Below are positions 35,778 through 45,251 of a stretch of 64,000 nucleotides of DNA, one piece after another. The position numbers and the translations under genes are program-made. Positions within the stretch are counted from its first letter, which is position 1, and each line of letters starts with the position of its first letter. The stretch comes from Palleronia pontilimi (GTDB taxonomy: Bacteria; Pseudomonadota; Alphaproteobacteria; Rhodobacterales; Rhodobacteraceae), in assembly GCF_016412875.1 (NCBI RefSeq), contig NZ_JAEKPD010000002.1, positions 186,001 to 250,000 on the forward strand, in the 5' to 3' direction. Below the pieces are notes generated by a model that was given only the letters and a program-made list of their open reading frames with translations, did no database searches and was not told the origin of the DNA.

Positions 35778-37115
35778 TCATGGAGCGAGGGTCACCAGCG
35801 CATGGCGCTTCTTGCCGGCAGTGAGCTTCAGAGGGAACTGTTCGGCCGATATCATTTCAGAGGGATTAGAGACATCCTCGTCGTTGATCTTAGCTCCTCC
35901 GGAAGTAATGAGCCTTTTAGCCTCCTTGCCGGAGCCTGCGAGACCTGTTTTCACGAAGAGAGATGAGGCTGGAATGTGAAATTCTCTCTCCGCTTTTGTC
36001 AGAGTTGATACAAACTCGTTTCTTTCAGCGAGGCTCATTTGGCCAAGATAAGCGGAATTCTCGCCAATCCAGATGAGATCTGACCGTCTCAATGCGAGGG
36101 TGGGCAGATCTTCGCCAACGCCGCCCCGCTCGAACACTTCGCGCGCAGTGGCCTCGGCGGCCTCGGCGGCGGCGCGGCCGTGGCAGAGGGCCGTCACCTC
36201 GTTGGCCAGGATCACCTTGGCCTCGTTGATCTCGGCGCCCTGAAGCGCGCCTAGGCGATCGCATTCGTCCACCGGAAGTTCGGTGTAGAGCTTGGCAAAG
36301 CGGCCCACGTCGGCGTCGGTCGTGTTGCGCCAGAACTGCCAGAATTCGTACGGTGACAGCATGTCGGCGTTCAGCCACACGGCACCGCCCTGGCTTTTGC
36401 CCATCTTGCGCCCATCCGACGTCGTCAGAAGCGGCGAGGTCAGGCCGAACACCGTGACGTCGCTGACGCGGCGGGTCAGGTCGATGCCGTTGACGATGTT
36501 GCCCCACTGGTCCGAGCCGCCCATCTGCAGCAAGCAGCCATAGCGGCGGTTGAGCTCGAGAAAATCGTAGGCCTGGAGGATCATGTAGTTGAATTCCAGG
36601 AAGCTCAGCGATTGTTCGCGGTCGAGGCGCGACTTCACCGACTCGAAGCTCAGCATGCGGTTCACGCTGAAATGGCGGCCGATATCGCGCAGGAATTCCA
36701 GGTAGTTCAGGTCGTCCAGCCACTCGGCATTGTTCAGCATCAACGCGGCATCGGTCCCGTCGCCGTAATCGAGATACTTGGCGAAGACGCCTTTCATGCC
36801 GTCGATATTGGCGTCGATCTGCTCGGGCCCGAGCAGCGGGCGTTCATCCGACCGGAAGCTCGGATCGCCCACCTTCGTGGTGCCGCCGCCCATCAAAGTG
36901 ATCGGCTTGTGCCCCGTCTTCTGCAGCCACCGCAGCATCATGATGTTGAGCAGATGGCCCACATGCAGCGACCGGGCGGTCGCGTCATAGCCGATATAGG
37001 CGGGCACGGTGCCCGCGGTCATGGCGGCGTCAAGCCCTTCGTAGTCGGTGCAATCGGCCAGGTAGCCGCGCGCGATCATCACCTGAAGGAAGTCGGATTT
37101 CGGCTGGTAGGTCAT
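35778..37115 (-). CDS. tyrS: Tyrosyl-tRNA synthetase (mosaic composition)
   Basis: 445 residues, class I synthetase. HIGH motif in [20 protein letters not shown] as [10 protein letters not shown], tyrosine-pocket [11 protein letters not shown], and a C-terminal S4-like RNA-binding domain ([23 protein letters not shown]). I start at MTYQPKSD (ATG 37115); an ATG five codons earlier exists. Oddity: the 3' end, about 35840-36110, drops to about 43-57% GC per 60 bp (43-45% in its centre, 35941-36060) while the adjacent 36121-36180 block of the same gene is about 83%. Codon use changes abruptly within one intact reading frame. A recombined C-terminal segment is the likeliest reading. Confidence 0.96.
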   Translation of the reverse strand: MTYQPKSDFLQVMIARGYLADCTDYEGLDAAMTAGTVPAYIGYDATARSLHVGHLLNIMMLRWLQKTGHKPITLMGGGTTKVGDPSFRSDERPLLGPEQIDANIDGMKGVFAKYLDYGDGTDAALMLNNAEWLDDLNYLEFLRDIGRHFSVNRMLSFESVKSRLDREQSLSFLEFNYMILQAYDFLELNRRYGCLLQMGGSDQWGNIVNGIDLTRRVSDVTVFGLTSPLLTTSDGRKMGKSQGGAVWLNADMLSPYEFWQFWRNTTDADVGRFAKLYTELPVDECDRLGALQGAEINEAKVILANEVTALCHGRAAAEAAEATAREVFERGGVGEDLPTLALRRSDLIWIGENSAYLGQMSLAERNEFVSTLTKAEREFHIPASSLFVKTGLAGSGKEAKRLITSGGAKINDEDVSNPSEMISAEQFPLKLTAGKKRHALVTLAP

Positions 37116-37180
37116 CGGATTTCGTTCCATCCTTCGCGGGCAGGTCTCCGTATATCGGGGGCTTGGTAGAAGGGAAAGCC

Positions 37181-38311
37181 ATGTTGAAAGCTGCATTGAA
37201 AGCGGGGCCGGTCTGGGCGCTCGGCGCGATGTCCGGCACGTCGCTGGACGGAGTGGACGCGGCGATGGTGCTGACCGACGGGGCCCGGATCTTCCAGTTC
37301 GGGGCCAGCGACTATCGGCCGTATTCGAGCGATGAACGCAAGGTGTTGCGCGCTGCGATGGGCGGCTGGGACGATCTCGACGAGCCTGCCGCGGTCGTCG
37401 AGACCGCCCATGCCGAGCTTCTGTCGCAGATGACCGGTGCGCAGGTGATCGGTTTCCACGGACAGACGACGGCCCACGATCCGGGCGGTCGCGGCACCTG
37501 CCAGATCGGAGACGGGCGCATCCTGGCGCATGTGCTGGATTGCCCGGTCGTCTGGGATTTCCGCAGCGCGGATGTCGAGATGGGCGGGCAGGGCGCACCG
37601 CTTGCGCCGTTCTTCCACCATGCCTGCGCGCGGTGGATGAAGGCCGATGCGCCGCTGGCGTTCCTGAACCTCGGCGGCGTCGGCAACCTGACCTGGGTCG
37701 ATCCCAGTATCGAAAGCCCGGCCGATCCGGGGGCCTGCCTGGCGTTCGACACGGGCCCCGCGAACGCGCCGCTCAATGACCTGATGCAGGCGCGTCTGGG
37801 GCGCGACATGGACGAGGATGGCGCATTGGCGTCTCAGGGATCCCCGAATGCAGCGGTGCTGGAGCGTCTGGCGGGCCACGCGTGGTTTCACAAGATGCCG
37901 CCCAAATCGCTGGACCGGGACGCGTTTTCGTGGCTGACCGACGCGGTGGCGGACCTGTCCGATGCCGATGCCGCGGCGACGCTGACCGCGGCGGCCGCGG
38001 CCTCGGTGGCGCTGGGGCTCGAGCATTGCCCGTCGCCGCCAGCGCGTGTCCTGGTGACGGGCGGTGGAAGGCTCAACCCGGTGCTGATGGAAATGCTGGC
38101 GGCGGGCTGCACGTGCCCGGTCGAGCCGGTCGAAACCGTGGGCCTGGACGGCGACATGCTGGAAGCCCAGGCCTTTGGCTACCTCGCCGTGCGCGTGGCG
38201 CGGGGCTGGCCGACCTCGGCGCCTGGCACGACCGGCGTCGTCGCTCCCGTGGGCGGCGGCGTGCTGTCGATGCCGGGGGACGCGGCGCGGATGCTCGGCG
38301 AGGCGTCCTGA
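37181..38311 (+). CDS. anmK: Anhydro-N-acetylmuramic acid kinase
   Basis: 376 residues. N-terminal [19 protein letters not shown] is the ATPase phosphate-1 motif typical of Anm[37 protein letters not shown] and [15 protein letters not shown] follow. It converts recycled anhydroMurNAc to MurNAc-6-phosphate, a peptidoglycan recycling step. Start ATG 37181 has AGAAGGGAAAG upstream. Divergent from tyrS with 65 bp between starts. Confidence 0.95.
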   Translation: MLKAALKAGPVWALGAMSGTSLDGVDAAMVLTDGARIFQFGASDYRPYSSDERKVLRAAMGGWDDLDEPAAVVETAHAELLSQMTGAQVIGFHGQTTAHDPGGRGTCQIGDGRILAHVLDCPVVWDFRSADVEMGGQGAPLAPFFHHACARWMKADAPLAFLNLGGVGNLTWVDPSIESPADPGACLAFDTGPANAPLNDLMQARLGRDMDEDGALASQGSPNAAVLERLAGHAWFHKMPPKSLDRDAFSWLTDAVADLSDADAAATLTAAAAASVALGLEHCPSPPARVLVTGGGRLNPVLMEMLAAGCTCPVEPVETVGLDGDMLEAQAFGYLAVRVARGWPTSAPGTTGVVAPVGGGVLSMPGDAARMLGEAS

Positions 38312-38618
38312 ACACGCGCATTGCGCTGCGTATGAATTGGGTATGCCACGTCGCTCTGACTACGGTCGTCGGGTTCAACTTTCGACGGTCGGGCTCGAAA
38401 ATACGGGGCAGGGCAGGATACGGACACTGGTCAACGGCCGAGCGGCGCGATTGCTTCATTCAGCCCTGAACAGCATCACTATCGTTCTGCATCGGGATTT
38501 TGCATGGGTCGTCGATGTGCTCTGACCAGACGTCACTGCTTTGCCGTGGTCGATCGGGACTTATTGCTGCGCAGCAGCGCTTGTCCATCCTAGATCCGAC
38601 AGACGATCCGGCCTTGGA
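38312..38618. other. Non-coding spacer between anmK and the Hint-domain gene
   Basis: About 300 bp between convergent genes. No reading frame on either strand looks coding, and I see no strong terminator, repeat or RNA gene. It may be decayed sequence. Confidence 0.6.
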
Positions 38619-39113
38619 TTATTCGACGACGGTGGCCGTGGTCAGGGTCATCGCCAGCTCGACGCCTTCGGCATAGATGATGTGCGCGGCATCGAAGACC
38701 AGTTGGAACGTGCGCAGGGCCGATGGCGTGGCCGCTTGGCGGATGTGCTCGCCGTCGGCGATGCGGGAAGCGGGAACCAACGCGCTTTCGGCGCCGTAGA
38801 GCGCGCGGGCTTTCCAGCCACGCACGAGGATGTGCTGATCGGGCCCGACGACGATATCCTGTTCGGGACGGTCATGGGCCAGGACCGATGCGCTGATCGT
38901 CACGGCGCTCAGGGCCACGTGATTGGTCACCTTGATCCCGCGCAGAACGCTGACGCCGCCATCGCGCGTCACGATCCGGTCGCCCGGCGTCAGGAATTCG
39001 ACCGGAATCATGCCATCGAGCGTCATGACCCGGGTTCCGGTGACCAAACCTGCCTCGGTCGTATCGAGCTTGGCGTGGCGTTGGGCGCTGTGGGCGGGCT
39101 GCTGATGGGACAT
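38619..39113 (-). CDS. Small Hint-domain protein lacking the catalytic cysteine
   Basis: 164 residues. The region from about residue 20 (GLVTGTRVMTLDGMIPVEFLTPGDRIVTRDGG) matches the start of Hint (Hedgehog/intein) domains, and VGPDQHILVRGWKARALYGAESALVPA matches their later part with the conserved His. In functional Hint domains the first residue of the CFxxGTxV motif is the nucleophilic Cys; here it is Gly, so self-cleavage by the usual route is not expected. Such domains are frequent at the ends of Rhodobacteraceae type I secreted proteins; a stand-alone one is less usual. Start MSHQQPAH follows GAAGGCAGAAC. Confidence 0.82.
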   Translation of the reverse strand: MSHQQPAHSAQRHAKLDTTEAGLVTGTRVMTLDGMIPVEFLTPGDRIVTRDGGVSVLRGIKVTNHVALSAVTISASVLAHDRPEQDIVVGPDQHILVRGWKARALYGAESALVPASRIADGEHIRQAATPSALRTFQLVFDAAHIIYAEGVELAMTLTTATVVE

Positions 39114-39298
39114 GGTTCTGCCTTCTCGCTGTCGGTCCCCCTTCCTTGCGGCCAAATGTGTCAAAAGTTCGTTAGCAAACGGGATTTCTGTGCCTTTTTT
39201 GCAAGTCTCGCCCCTGTATTTTGGCCTCGCATCCCCGTCGCCGCTTTGCTAGGAAGGCGCGAATTTTCGGGGGTGGCCAGCGGTTGCCCCTTCGCTTT

Positions 39299-39383
39299 GC
39301 GGGTGTGGCGGAACTGGTAGACGCACTTGGTTTAGGTCCAAGCGCCGCAAGGCGTGGGGGTTCGAGTCCCTTCACCCGCACCA
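39299..39383 (+). tRNA. tRNA-Leu (anticodon UAG)
   Basis: 85-nt cloverleaf: acceptor GCGGGTG / CACCCGC, D-arm region with GGTAGAC, anticodon stem CTTGG / CCAAG with loop TTTAGGT (anticodon TAG at 39333-39335), long variable arm, T-arm GGTTCGAGTCC, discriminator A and encoded CCA. It reads CUN leucine codons. 23 bp upstream of tig. No integrated element is visible next to it. Confidence 0.95.
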
Positions 39384-39406
39384 GAGAGATGAGAAGGAAG
39401 AACGGC

Positions 39407-40741
39407 ATGCAGGTCAACGAGACCCTGAACGACGGCCTCAAGCGTGGCTACCACATCACGGTGACGGCCGATGAGTTGAACGCCAAGGTCGACGAGAAGC
39501 TGAAAGAAGCCCAGCCCGGGGTCGAGATGAAGGGCTTTCGCAAGGGCAAGGTGCCGATGGCGCTTCTGAAGAAGCAATTCGGGCAGCGCCTGATGGGCGA
39601 AGCGATGCAGGAAGCCGTCGATGGCGCCATGCAGCAGCATTTCGAAGACAGCGGCGATCGCCCGGCGATGCAGCCCGACATCAAGATGACCAACGAGAAT
39701 TGGAAGGAAGGCGACGATATCGAGGTCGAGATGACCTACGAAGCGCTGCCCGAGATCCCGGATCTGGATGCCTCGAGCCTGACGCTGGAAAAGATGGTCG
39801 TCACCCCCGACGAATCCGCGGTGGACGAAGCGCTGGAAAAGCTGGCCGAGAGCGCGCAGACCTTCGCGACGAAGAAGGGCAAGGCGGCCGATGGCGACCA
39901 GGTCGTGATCGATTTCTCGGGGTCGATCGACGGCGAAAAGTTCGACGGCGGCACCGCCGAGGATTATCCGCTGGTCCTGGGCTCGAACAGTTTCATTCCC
40001 GGTTTCGAAGACCAGCTGAAAGGCGCGAAAGCCGGTGAAGAAGTCGAGGTGAAGGTGAACTTCCCCGAAGACTACCAGGCCGATCATCTGGCCGGGAAGG
40101 AAGCCGTCTTCGCCTGCACCGTCAAGGAAGTCAAAAAGCCCGCCAAGGCGGAGCTCAACGACGAGCTGGCCAAGCAGTTCGGGGCCGAGGATCTGGAAAG
40201 CCTGAAGGGCCAGATCCGCGAGCGCCTGAGCGCCGAATACGGCCAGGCCGCGCGCGCGGTGATGAAGCGCCAGCTTCTGGACCAGCTCGACAAGAAGGTC
40301 AGCTTCGATCTGCCGCCTTCGCTGGTCGAGGCCGAGGCAAGCCAGATCGCGCACCAGCTGTGGCATGAGGACAACCCGGACGTGCAGGGCCACGATCACG
40401 ACAAGATCGAGCCCACCGAAGAGCACAAGACGCTGGCCGAGCGCCGCGTGCGCCTGGGTCTTCTGCTGGCCGAGCTGGGCCGCAAGAACGAGATCCAGGT
40501 GACCGACGCCGAGATGACGCAAGCGGTGATGAACCAGGCGCGCCAGTATCCCGGCCAGGAGCGCCAGTTCTTCGAATTCGTCCAGAACAACCCGCAGGCC
40601 CGCCAGCAGCTGCAGGCGCCGCTGTTCGAGGACAAGGTCGTGGACCACGTCTTCGACAGCGCCGAGGTCACCGAGAAGGAAGTGACCAAGGAGCAGCTGC
40701 AGGAAGCGGTCGAAAAGCTGGAAGAGGACGAAGCCGTCTGA
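39407..40741 (+). CDS. tig: Trigger factor
   Basis: 444 residues. Ribosome-binding N-domain with the signature [17 protein letters not shown], central FKBP-type prolyl isomerase domain ([35 protein letters not shown]) and a long helical, Gln/Glu-rich C-terminal chaperone domain. It receives nascent chains at the ribosome exit. The start has GAAGGAAG upstream. It ends at a strong terminator (40764-40794). Confidence 0.97.
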   Translation: MQVNETLNDGLKRGYHITVTADELNAKVDEKLKEAQPGVEMKGFRKGKVPMALLKKQFGQRLMGEAMQEAVDGAMQQHFEDSGDRPAMQPDIKMTNENWKEGDDIEVEMTYEALPEIPDLDASSLTLEKMVVTPDESAVDEALEKLAESAQTFATKKGKAADGDQVVIDFSGSIDGEKFDGGTAEDYPLVLGSNSFIPGFEDQLKGAKAGEEVEVKVNFPEDYQADHLAGKEAVFACTVKEVKKPAKAELNDELAKQFGAEDLESLKGQIRERLSAEYGQAARAVMKRQLLDQLDKKVSFDLPPSLVEAEASQIAHQLWHEDNPDVQGHDHDKIEPTEEHKTLAERRVRLGLLLAELGRKNEIQVTDAEMTQAVMNQARQYPGQERQFFEFVQNNPQARQQLQAPLFEDKVVDHVFDSAEVTEKEVTKEQLQEAVEKLEEDEAV

Positions 40742-40763
40742 GCGGACGGGCCTTCGGACTCAG

Positions 40764-40794
40764 AAAAACGCGCCTTCCGGGCGCGTTTTTTTTT
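40764..40794 (+). terminator. Intrinsic terminator of tig
   Basis: AACGCGCC / GGCGCGTT stem with TTCCG loop region and nine Ts. Confidence 0.9.
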
Positions 40795-40961
40795 GTGGCT
40801 CACCAGGCGGGAACTTGGCTGCGGTTTGAACACGGGGTCCGTGAAAGAAGCCGCCCATGTTTGCTATCGGGATTGCAGAAAAGCTTCCGATGAACGCGTT
40901 ACGGCCAATGCCTGAGCGAATTGGTGTTGAGCTCGGGGCAGGCCCGGTCCCGGCAGCCCAT

Positions 40962-41000
40962 AAAAAAGGACCGCACGGTCACACCATGCGGTCCTTTTTT
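40962..41000. terminator. Bidirectional intrinsic terminator (rplI end)
   Basis: AAAAAAGGACCGCA / TGCGGTCCTTTTTT, perfect 14-bp arms around an 11-nt loop. On the minus strand it ends the rpsF-rpsR-rplI operon. Confidence 0.92.
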
Positions 41001-41019
41001 CGATGTTTTGGACTGTCGA

Positions 41020-41676
41020 CTAGTCTTCGTCGTCCGACAGGCGATCATCTAGTTCGGTCTTGTCCAGTGTCGCGGGCTGAGCGGTCTCTTGCTCGTCGAC
41101 GGTTTCGAGCTCGTCCAGCTGGGCGGCACCGATATCGTCGAACAGCTCCTGGATCTCGAACTCGGCGGCGGCTTCTTCTTCCGCGGCCAGTTCCTGGATC
41201 GACTTGCCCTGGGCCTGAAGCTCGGCTTCTTCCTGGGACCGTGCCACGTTCAGCTGGATCGTGACGTCGACCTCGGGGTGCAGCGTGATGATCACGTCGT
41301 GCAGCCCCAACTCCTTGATCGGAGCGGCCAGCGCGACCTGCTTGCGGTCCACGTCGAAGCCGTTTTCGTGGGCGGCATCGGCCGCGTCCCGGGTCGAGAC
41401 CGAGCCATAGAGCGCACCGCCGTCCGAAGCCGAACGAATCACGATGAACTGTTGGCCTTCCAGGCGGCTTGCCAGATCTTCGGACTCTTTCTTGGTCTCA
41501 AGATTGCGGGCTTCTAGCTGGGCCTTCTGGTCCTCGAAGGCCGCGACATTGGCCTTCGACGCCCAAAGCGCCTTTTTCTGGGGCAGCAGATAGTTGCGCG
41601 CGTAGCCTTCCTTGACGGACACGACATCGCCCATCTGGCCCAGCTTCGCCACGCGTTCGAGAAGAATAACGTCCAT
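41020..41676 (-). CDS. rplI: 50S ribosomal protein L9
   Basis: 218 residues. N-terminal domain with the L9 signature [22 protein letters not shown], long connecting helix, and C-terminal domain with [18 protein letters not shown]. About 60 extra residues of acidic Glu/Ala/Asp-rich tail follow, making it longer than the 149-residue E. coli protein; acidic tails are usual in alphaproteobacterial L9. Last gene of rpsF-rpsR-rplI, 11 bp after rpsR. Confidence 0.97.
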   Translation of the reverse strand: MDVILLERVAKLGQMGDVVSVKEGYARNYLLPQKKALWASKANVAAFEDQKAQLEARNLETKKESEDLASRLEGQQFIVIRSASDGGALYGSVSTRDAADAAHENGFDVDRKQVALAAPIKELGLHDVIITLHPEVDVTIQLNVARSQEEAELQAQGKSIQELAAEEEAAAEFEIQELFDDIGAAQLDELETVDEQETAQPATLDKTELDDRLSDDED

Positions 41677-41687
41677 GGTCTTCCTCC

Positions 41688-41915
41688 TTATTTCACGGCG
41701 TAGGGCAGCAGGGCCAGGAAGCGGGCGCGCTTGATGGCGCGGGCCAGCTCGCGCTGCTTCTTGGCCGATACGGCGGTGATGCGGGACGGCACGATCTTGC
41801 CACGCTCGGAGATGTAGCGTTGCAGCAGGCGCGTGTCCTTGTAGTCGATGGCAGGTGCATTGTCGCCCGAGAAGGGGCAGACCTTGCGGCGGCGGAAGAA
41901 CGGTTTTGCAGCCAT
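41688..41915 (-). CDS. rpsR: 30S ribosomal protein S18
   Basis: 75 residues: [12 protein letters not shown], then the conserved [50 protein letters not shown] core (quoted in parts across the protein's length), which binds S6 and the 16S platform. Sits between rpsF and rplI in the standard order. Confidence 0.97.
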   Translation of the reverse strand: MAAKPFFRRRKVCPFSGDNAPAIDYKDTRLLQRYISERGKIVPSRITAVSAKKQRELARAIKRARFLALLPYAVK

Positions 41916-41936
41916 TTGTCTATTCCTTTCGTGGGC

Positions 41937-42290
41937 TTAGCGGCGGGGGCGACGGTCGTCGCGTTCGTCGCGCTTCTGCATCTGGATGGACGGGCCTTCG
42001 GCGTGCTCGTCGACCTTGATGGTCAGCACGCGCATGACGTCGTCGTGAAGGCGCATCAGGCGCTCCATCTCTTGCACGGCGTCGGCGGGGGCATCGGTGC
42101 GCAGATAGGCGTAGTGGCCCTTGCGGTTCTTGTTGATCTTGTAGGCCATCGTCTTGACGCCCCAGTATTCCTGATCAACCAGCTTGCCGCCGTTGTCGGA
42201 CAGCACGGTGCCGAAATGTTCGATGAGTCCCTCGGCCTGCGTGTTCGACAGGTCCTGACGGGAAATGAAGACATGCTCGTAAAGCGGCAT
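41937..42290 (-). CDS. rpsF: 30S ribosomal protein S6
   Basis: 117 residues: MPLYEHVFISRQDLSNTQ start, GGKLVDQEYWGVKTMAYKINKN and GHYAYLRTDAP typical of S6, with a basic C-terminal tail (DERDDRRPRR). Of two nearby ATGs (42296 and 42290) I take 42290 because the Shine-Dalgarno GGA directly abuts the first. Head of the rpsF-rpsR-rplI operon. Confidence 0.96.
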   Translation of the reverse strand: MPLYEHVFISRQDLSNTQAEGLIEHFGTVLSDNGGKLVDQEYWGVKTMAYKINKNRKGHYAYLRTDAPADAVQEMERLMRLHDDVMRVLTIKVDEHAEGPSIQMQKRDERDDRRPRR

Positions 42291-42399
42291 GGGCATTCCA
42301 GTTCTGTTTCAGGGCGCATTTCAAAGACAGGGCATTATGGCTTCCGCGGCCCTGTCACGAGAGGCTGCGCCGTTCATCGTTCTTCGCGGAAGTCGTGTG

Positions 42400-42428
42400 G
42401 CTATAGAAGCAGATGGCGATGGACGCAA
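42400..42428 (-). promoter_or_regulatory. Promoter of the rpsF-rpsR-rplI operon
   Basis: -35 TTGCGT (42428-42423), 17-nt spacer, -10 TATAGC (42405-42400) on the minus strand, about 110 bp upstream of rpsF. Confidence 0.55.
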
Positions 42429-42528
42429 GCGGACCGTCGCCCCTTCACGCAAACGCGCCAAACCAGCCCCATTTCGGCCCGCTTTCGCAAGAATAGTCGC
42501 CTGGCACAGCACAGCGGAGTTTCCGGCC

Positions 42529-43152
42529 ATGTCGTTCCCCCGGCTCAAACGTCTTACACGCCCCCTGACGCAAACGGCGCTGCGCGTCCGGGAAGAGGGC
42601 GCATGCACCTATTTCTACCGCGACACGCCGCTGGCGCGCCACGCAAGCCTGATCGAAGGCGCTCTTTGGATGGGAGCCCTTATCCTGGTCGCCTGGGCGG
42701 TCAGCTTGTGGACCACCCCGCGCGCCGGGATCGAGCCGGTGATCCTGCCGTTGAAGGTCGCGTTCAGCGCTGCCCTTCTGCTGGCCGCGACCTGCCTGGG
42801 CCGGGCGGCCGCGCAGGGCATGCGGATCGAGTTGCGGATCGATCGCGATGCCGGAACCTTGCAATGTCATCAATCCACGGCTGGCGGCAGCAGCCGCCAG
42901 GTCTTCGAGTGCCCGCTCGACCTGGTTGGCAGCTTTTACATCATGCGCGTGCCGGGGCCGCACAGCGCGTCACATTTCTACGCGCGCCTGACCGATGGCA
43001 GCGACGCGGTCTATCTGGGGTCGGACGACGATCGAAAGCTCGAACGCCTGCTGGACCGTCTGCGCAACCGCGACAGGCAAAGCGCCGCGGCACTGACGCG
43101 GGAACTGGTGGGACTGGCGCAGGTGAAGCGGCGCGGTCCGTCGGCGGCCTGA
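42529..43152 (+). CDS. Two-TM membrane protein of unknown function
   Basis: 207 residues, unrecognised. A basic N-terminus (FPRLKRLTRPLTQTALR) precedes two membrane helices (about residues 40-62 and 70-92), then a C-terminal soluble beta-rich domain (RIELRIDRDAGTLQCHQSTAGG...VFECPLDLVGSFYIM...SDAVYLGSDDDRKLERLLDRL) that looks like a small PH-like fold. I start at MSFPRLKRL, with GGAG 9 nt upstream; the frame is open further left but lies over the rpsF promoter. Divergent from rpsF. Confidence 0.65.
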   Translation: MSFPRLKRLTRPLTQTALRVREEGACTYFYRDTPLARHASLIEGALWMGALILVAWAVSLWTTPRAGIEPVILPLKVAFSAALLLAATCLGRAAAQGMRIELRIDRDAGTLQCHQSTAGGSSRQVFECPLDLVGSFYIMRVPGPHSASHFYARLTDGSDAVYLGSDDDRKLERLLDRLRNRDRQSAAALTRELVGLAQVKRRGPSAA

Positions 43153-43224
43153 CGCACGCAACTGTGTATCAGCGAGCAGACCCTGTTCGACCGTAAGCAA
43201 TTGAGCGGCCTGTGCGGTGGGCTA

Positions 43225-43245
43225 GTTGTCTGATCGCAAGACAAC
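43225..43245. promoter_or_regulatory. 21-bp palindromic operator candidate upstream of yceI
   Basis: GTTGTCT (43225-43231), spacer GATCGCA, AGACAAC (43239-43245): perfect 7-bp arms. It ends 29 bp before the yceI start and overlaps a possible -35/-10 (TTGTCT ... TATCCT), so a repressor bound there would block transcription. Confidence 0.5.
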
Positions 43246-43274
43246 ATATCCTATCCGTAATCAGGAGATTTCGA

Positions 43275-43847
43275 ATGTACCGCACGCTTATTCCCGCCGC
43301 GATGGTCCTTGGCCTGAGCGCCCCCGCGTTCGCCGAGCCGGTGACCTATAACCTGGATCCCAACCACACCGAGATCCTGTTCACCTGGACCCACGGCGGC
43401 TTTTCGACCACCCGTGGCATCTTCTTCGGCGCGGACGGCCAGTTCACCTTCGACGAAGAAGCCCCCGAAACCTCGTCGGTCAGCATCTCGGTCCCGACCG
43501 AGTCGATGCAGATCAACGCCGGGCTGAAAGAGCACCTGGCGAGCGGCGATTTCTTCGGCGAAAACTTCGCCAATGACATCACCTTCGCCAGCACGGCCAT
43601 CAACGTGACGGGCGAAAACACCGCCGAGATCACGGGCGATCTGACCGTGAACGGCGTGACCAACGAAGTCGTGCTCGACGCCATGCTGAACAAGACCGGT
43701 GACGGGCCGCAGGGCGATCCGGTCGCGGGTTTCGCCGCCACCACGACGCTGCTGCGCAGCGACTACAACCTGGGCGCCTTCGCACCCTTCGTCAGCGATG
43801 AGGTCGAAGTTCAGATCTCGGTCGAGGGCTCGCCCGTCGAGGGATAA
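43275..43847 (+). CDS. YceI-family periplasmic protein
   Basis: 190 residues. A 21-residue signal peptide (YRTLIPAAMVLGLSAPAFA) precedes a YceI lipocalin-like barrel: YNLDPNHTEILFTWTHGGFSTTRGIF, ANDITFASTAINVTGENTAEITGDLTVNGVT, LRSDYNLGAFAPFVSDEVEVQISVEG. The family binds isoprenoid quinone-like lipids in the periplasm. GGAG lies 8 nt before the ATG. The convergent neighbour is a b561-YceI fusion, so two YceI domains sit face to face. Confidence 0.93.
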   Translation: MYRTLIPAAMVLGLSAPAFAEPVTYNLDPNHTEILFTWTHGGFSTTRGIFFGADGQFTFDEEAPETSSVSISVPTESMQINAGLKEHLASGDFFGENFANDITFASTAINVTGENTAEITGDLTVNGVTNEVVLDAMLNKTGDGPQGDPVAGFAATTTLLRSDYNLGAFAPFVSDEVEVQISVEGSPVEG

Positions 43848-43918
43848 GGTCGACACTCCAAGACCAGCAAGACAGGCGCGGCCCGGTGGGTCGCGCCTTT
43901 TCGTTTCAGGCTCTGCGC

Positions 43919-45118
43919 CTAGCCCCCGACGCGCGTTGCCGTCAGGTCGATGGACGCGTCGACCTCGAAGCCAAGGGTCGACGGATCGCTCTGTCCTTCA
44001 CCGATGCCGTAGTTTCGCCGGTCCAGCGTCGTCGACCCCTGCATTCGGGCGGTGTCGCCGTCGATTTGCAGCGTGAAGGGAAGCGACACATCGGAAGTCT
44101 GGCCCGCCAGCGACAGGGTGCCTTGGGCAAGATACCCGGTTTCGGCGGGCAGGATCGTTGCCTCGTAAGTTGAAACCGGGTGGTTCTCGGCGTCGAAATA
44201 CTGCGCCGACATGGCTTGGTCGGTAACCGAGCCAAGCGTCAGGCTCGGGATCTCGATCGTGACGGTGACCGAGCCGTGGCTGCCATCCGTCGGCTCTTCG
44301 TCGAAGGTGATCTCGGCGCTCCATTCGGCGAAGCGACCTTCGATGGCCGATCCCATCTGTTGCACGGTGATCGCGATCTCGCCCTGCTCGACCTGCCAGT
44401 TTCCGCCAGTCCGCTCCGCCTGCCGTGGCCCGACCGCGGCTTCGGTCGGATCGTAGCTGAAGTAGATCACCGCCACGCCGCCGAAGACGTAGATGGCCGC
44501 GGCCAGAAGGGCGCCCGCCCCCTTGGGTTCCGCATGCGGCCGTGGATCCGCGCCCCCGCGCCCGAACCACATCCGCGCAAGCGTCCCGTCGCGGTCGATG
44601 AAGGCGTGCTTGAGCGCGCCCAGGATGTGCAGGATCAGCGATCCGATCAGCACGTTCGTAAAGACCCAGTGGGTCAGGAAGGCGGCGTGTTCGACCTCGG
44701 GCGATTTCGGCACGAAGGGCAGGCTGTCGGCGAAGGGAAGGTAGATCGGCGCGAAGCCCTCGGCCGCCGAATGCCCGATCCAGCCCGACAGCGGAACGAC
44801 GATCAGCGCGCTGTAAAGGCACCAGTGGACGGCTTCGGCCAGGAACGTCTCGGCCTGTCGTTCGGGATGGACGGGGACGGGCTTGGGCTGGGTCAGCGCC
44901 CACGCGATGCGCAGGAGGGCCACGAAAAAGATCGTCACGCCAAGCGTCTTGTGGATCGAATAGACAAGCGCTTTCACCGCCACCTGGTCCGAGGTTTCCT
45001 GCGGCAATTCCTCGCCGATCAGCGCCAGCGGTATGGCGGTCAGGATCAGCAGCGCGGTCAGCCAGTGGAAGCTTTTCGTGATCGTGCCATATCTTGACGC
45101 GGAATTGGTCAGGGCCAT
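43919..45118 (-). CDS. Cytochrome b561 fused to a YceI domain
   Basis: 399 residues. Residues about 1-185 form a four-helix b561 with paired heme histidines in SFHWLTALLIL, YSIHKTLGVTIFF, LTHWVFTNVLIG and ILHILGALKHAF; a fifth helix (GALLAAAIYVFGGVAVIYF) leads to a C-terminal periplasmic YceI domain (about 230-399: GNWQVEQGEIAITVQQMGSAIEG, TLGSVTDQAMSAQYFD, TLDRRNYGIGEG). I infer that the barrel binds the quinone or other lipid that the heme domain reduces or oxidises. Start MALTNSASRYG at 45118; the longer frame adds an unconserved leader. Confidence 0.92.
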   Translation of the reverse strand: MALTNSASRYGTITKSFHWLTALLILTAIPLALIGEELPQETSDQVAVKALVYSIHKTLGVTIFFVALLRIAWALTQPKPVPVHPERQAETFLAEAVHWCLYSALIVVPLSGWIGHSAAEGFAPIYLPFADSLPFVPKSPEVEHAAFLTHWVFTNVLIGSLILHILGALKHAFIDRDGTLARMWFGRGGADPRPHAEPKGAGALLAAAIYVFGGVAVIYFSYDPTEAAVGPRQAERTGGNWQVEQGEIAITVQQMGSAIEGRFAEWSAEITFDEEPTDGSHGSVTVTIEIPSLTLGSVTDQAMSAQYFDAENHPVSTYEATILPAETGYLAQGTLSLAGQTSDVSLPFTLQIDGDTARMQGSTTLDRRNYGIGEGQSDPSTLGFEVDASIDLTATRVGG

Positions 45119-45251
45119 GGGTGCGCTTTCGGTCGTTACGTGATGCCGCTGATCTAGATTTGTCGGTGTAAAGAACAATGGCGCGCTTTCATTGCGCCGC
45201 CGGGGCGATTTGGCTATGCCCCTGAAAAATGACACAACGATGGAGGCCGGC

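Noticed and set aside
38541-39320. 259-aa plus-strand frame opposite the Hint-domain gene
   Set aside because: Antisense shadow; the minus frame shows the Hint motifs and a proper start.
40857-41264. 135-aa plus-strand frame after tig
   Set aside because: Runs over a bidirectional terminator and then antisense to rplI; arginine-rich nonsense translation.
41820-43196. 458-aa plus-strand frame over rpsR/rpsF and the divergent region
   Set aside because: Antisense to two ribosomal protein genes and crosses a promoter; the real gene on that strand starts at 42529 in another frame.
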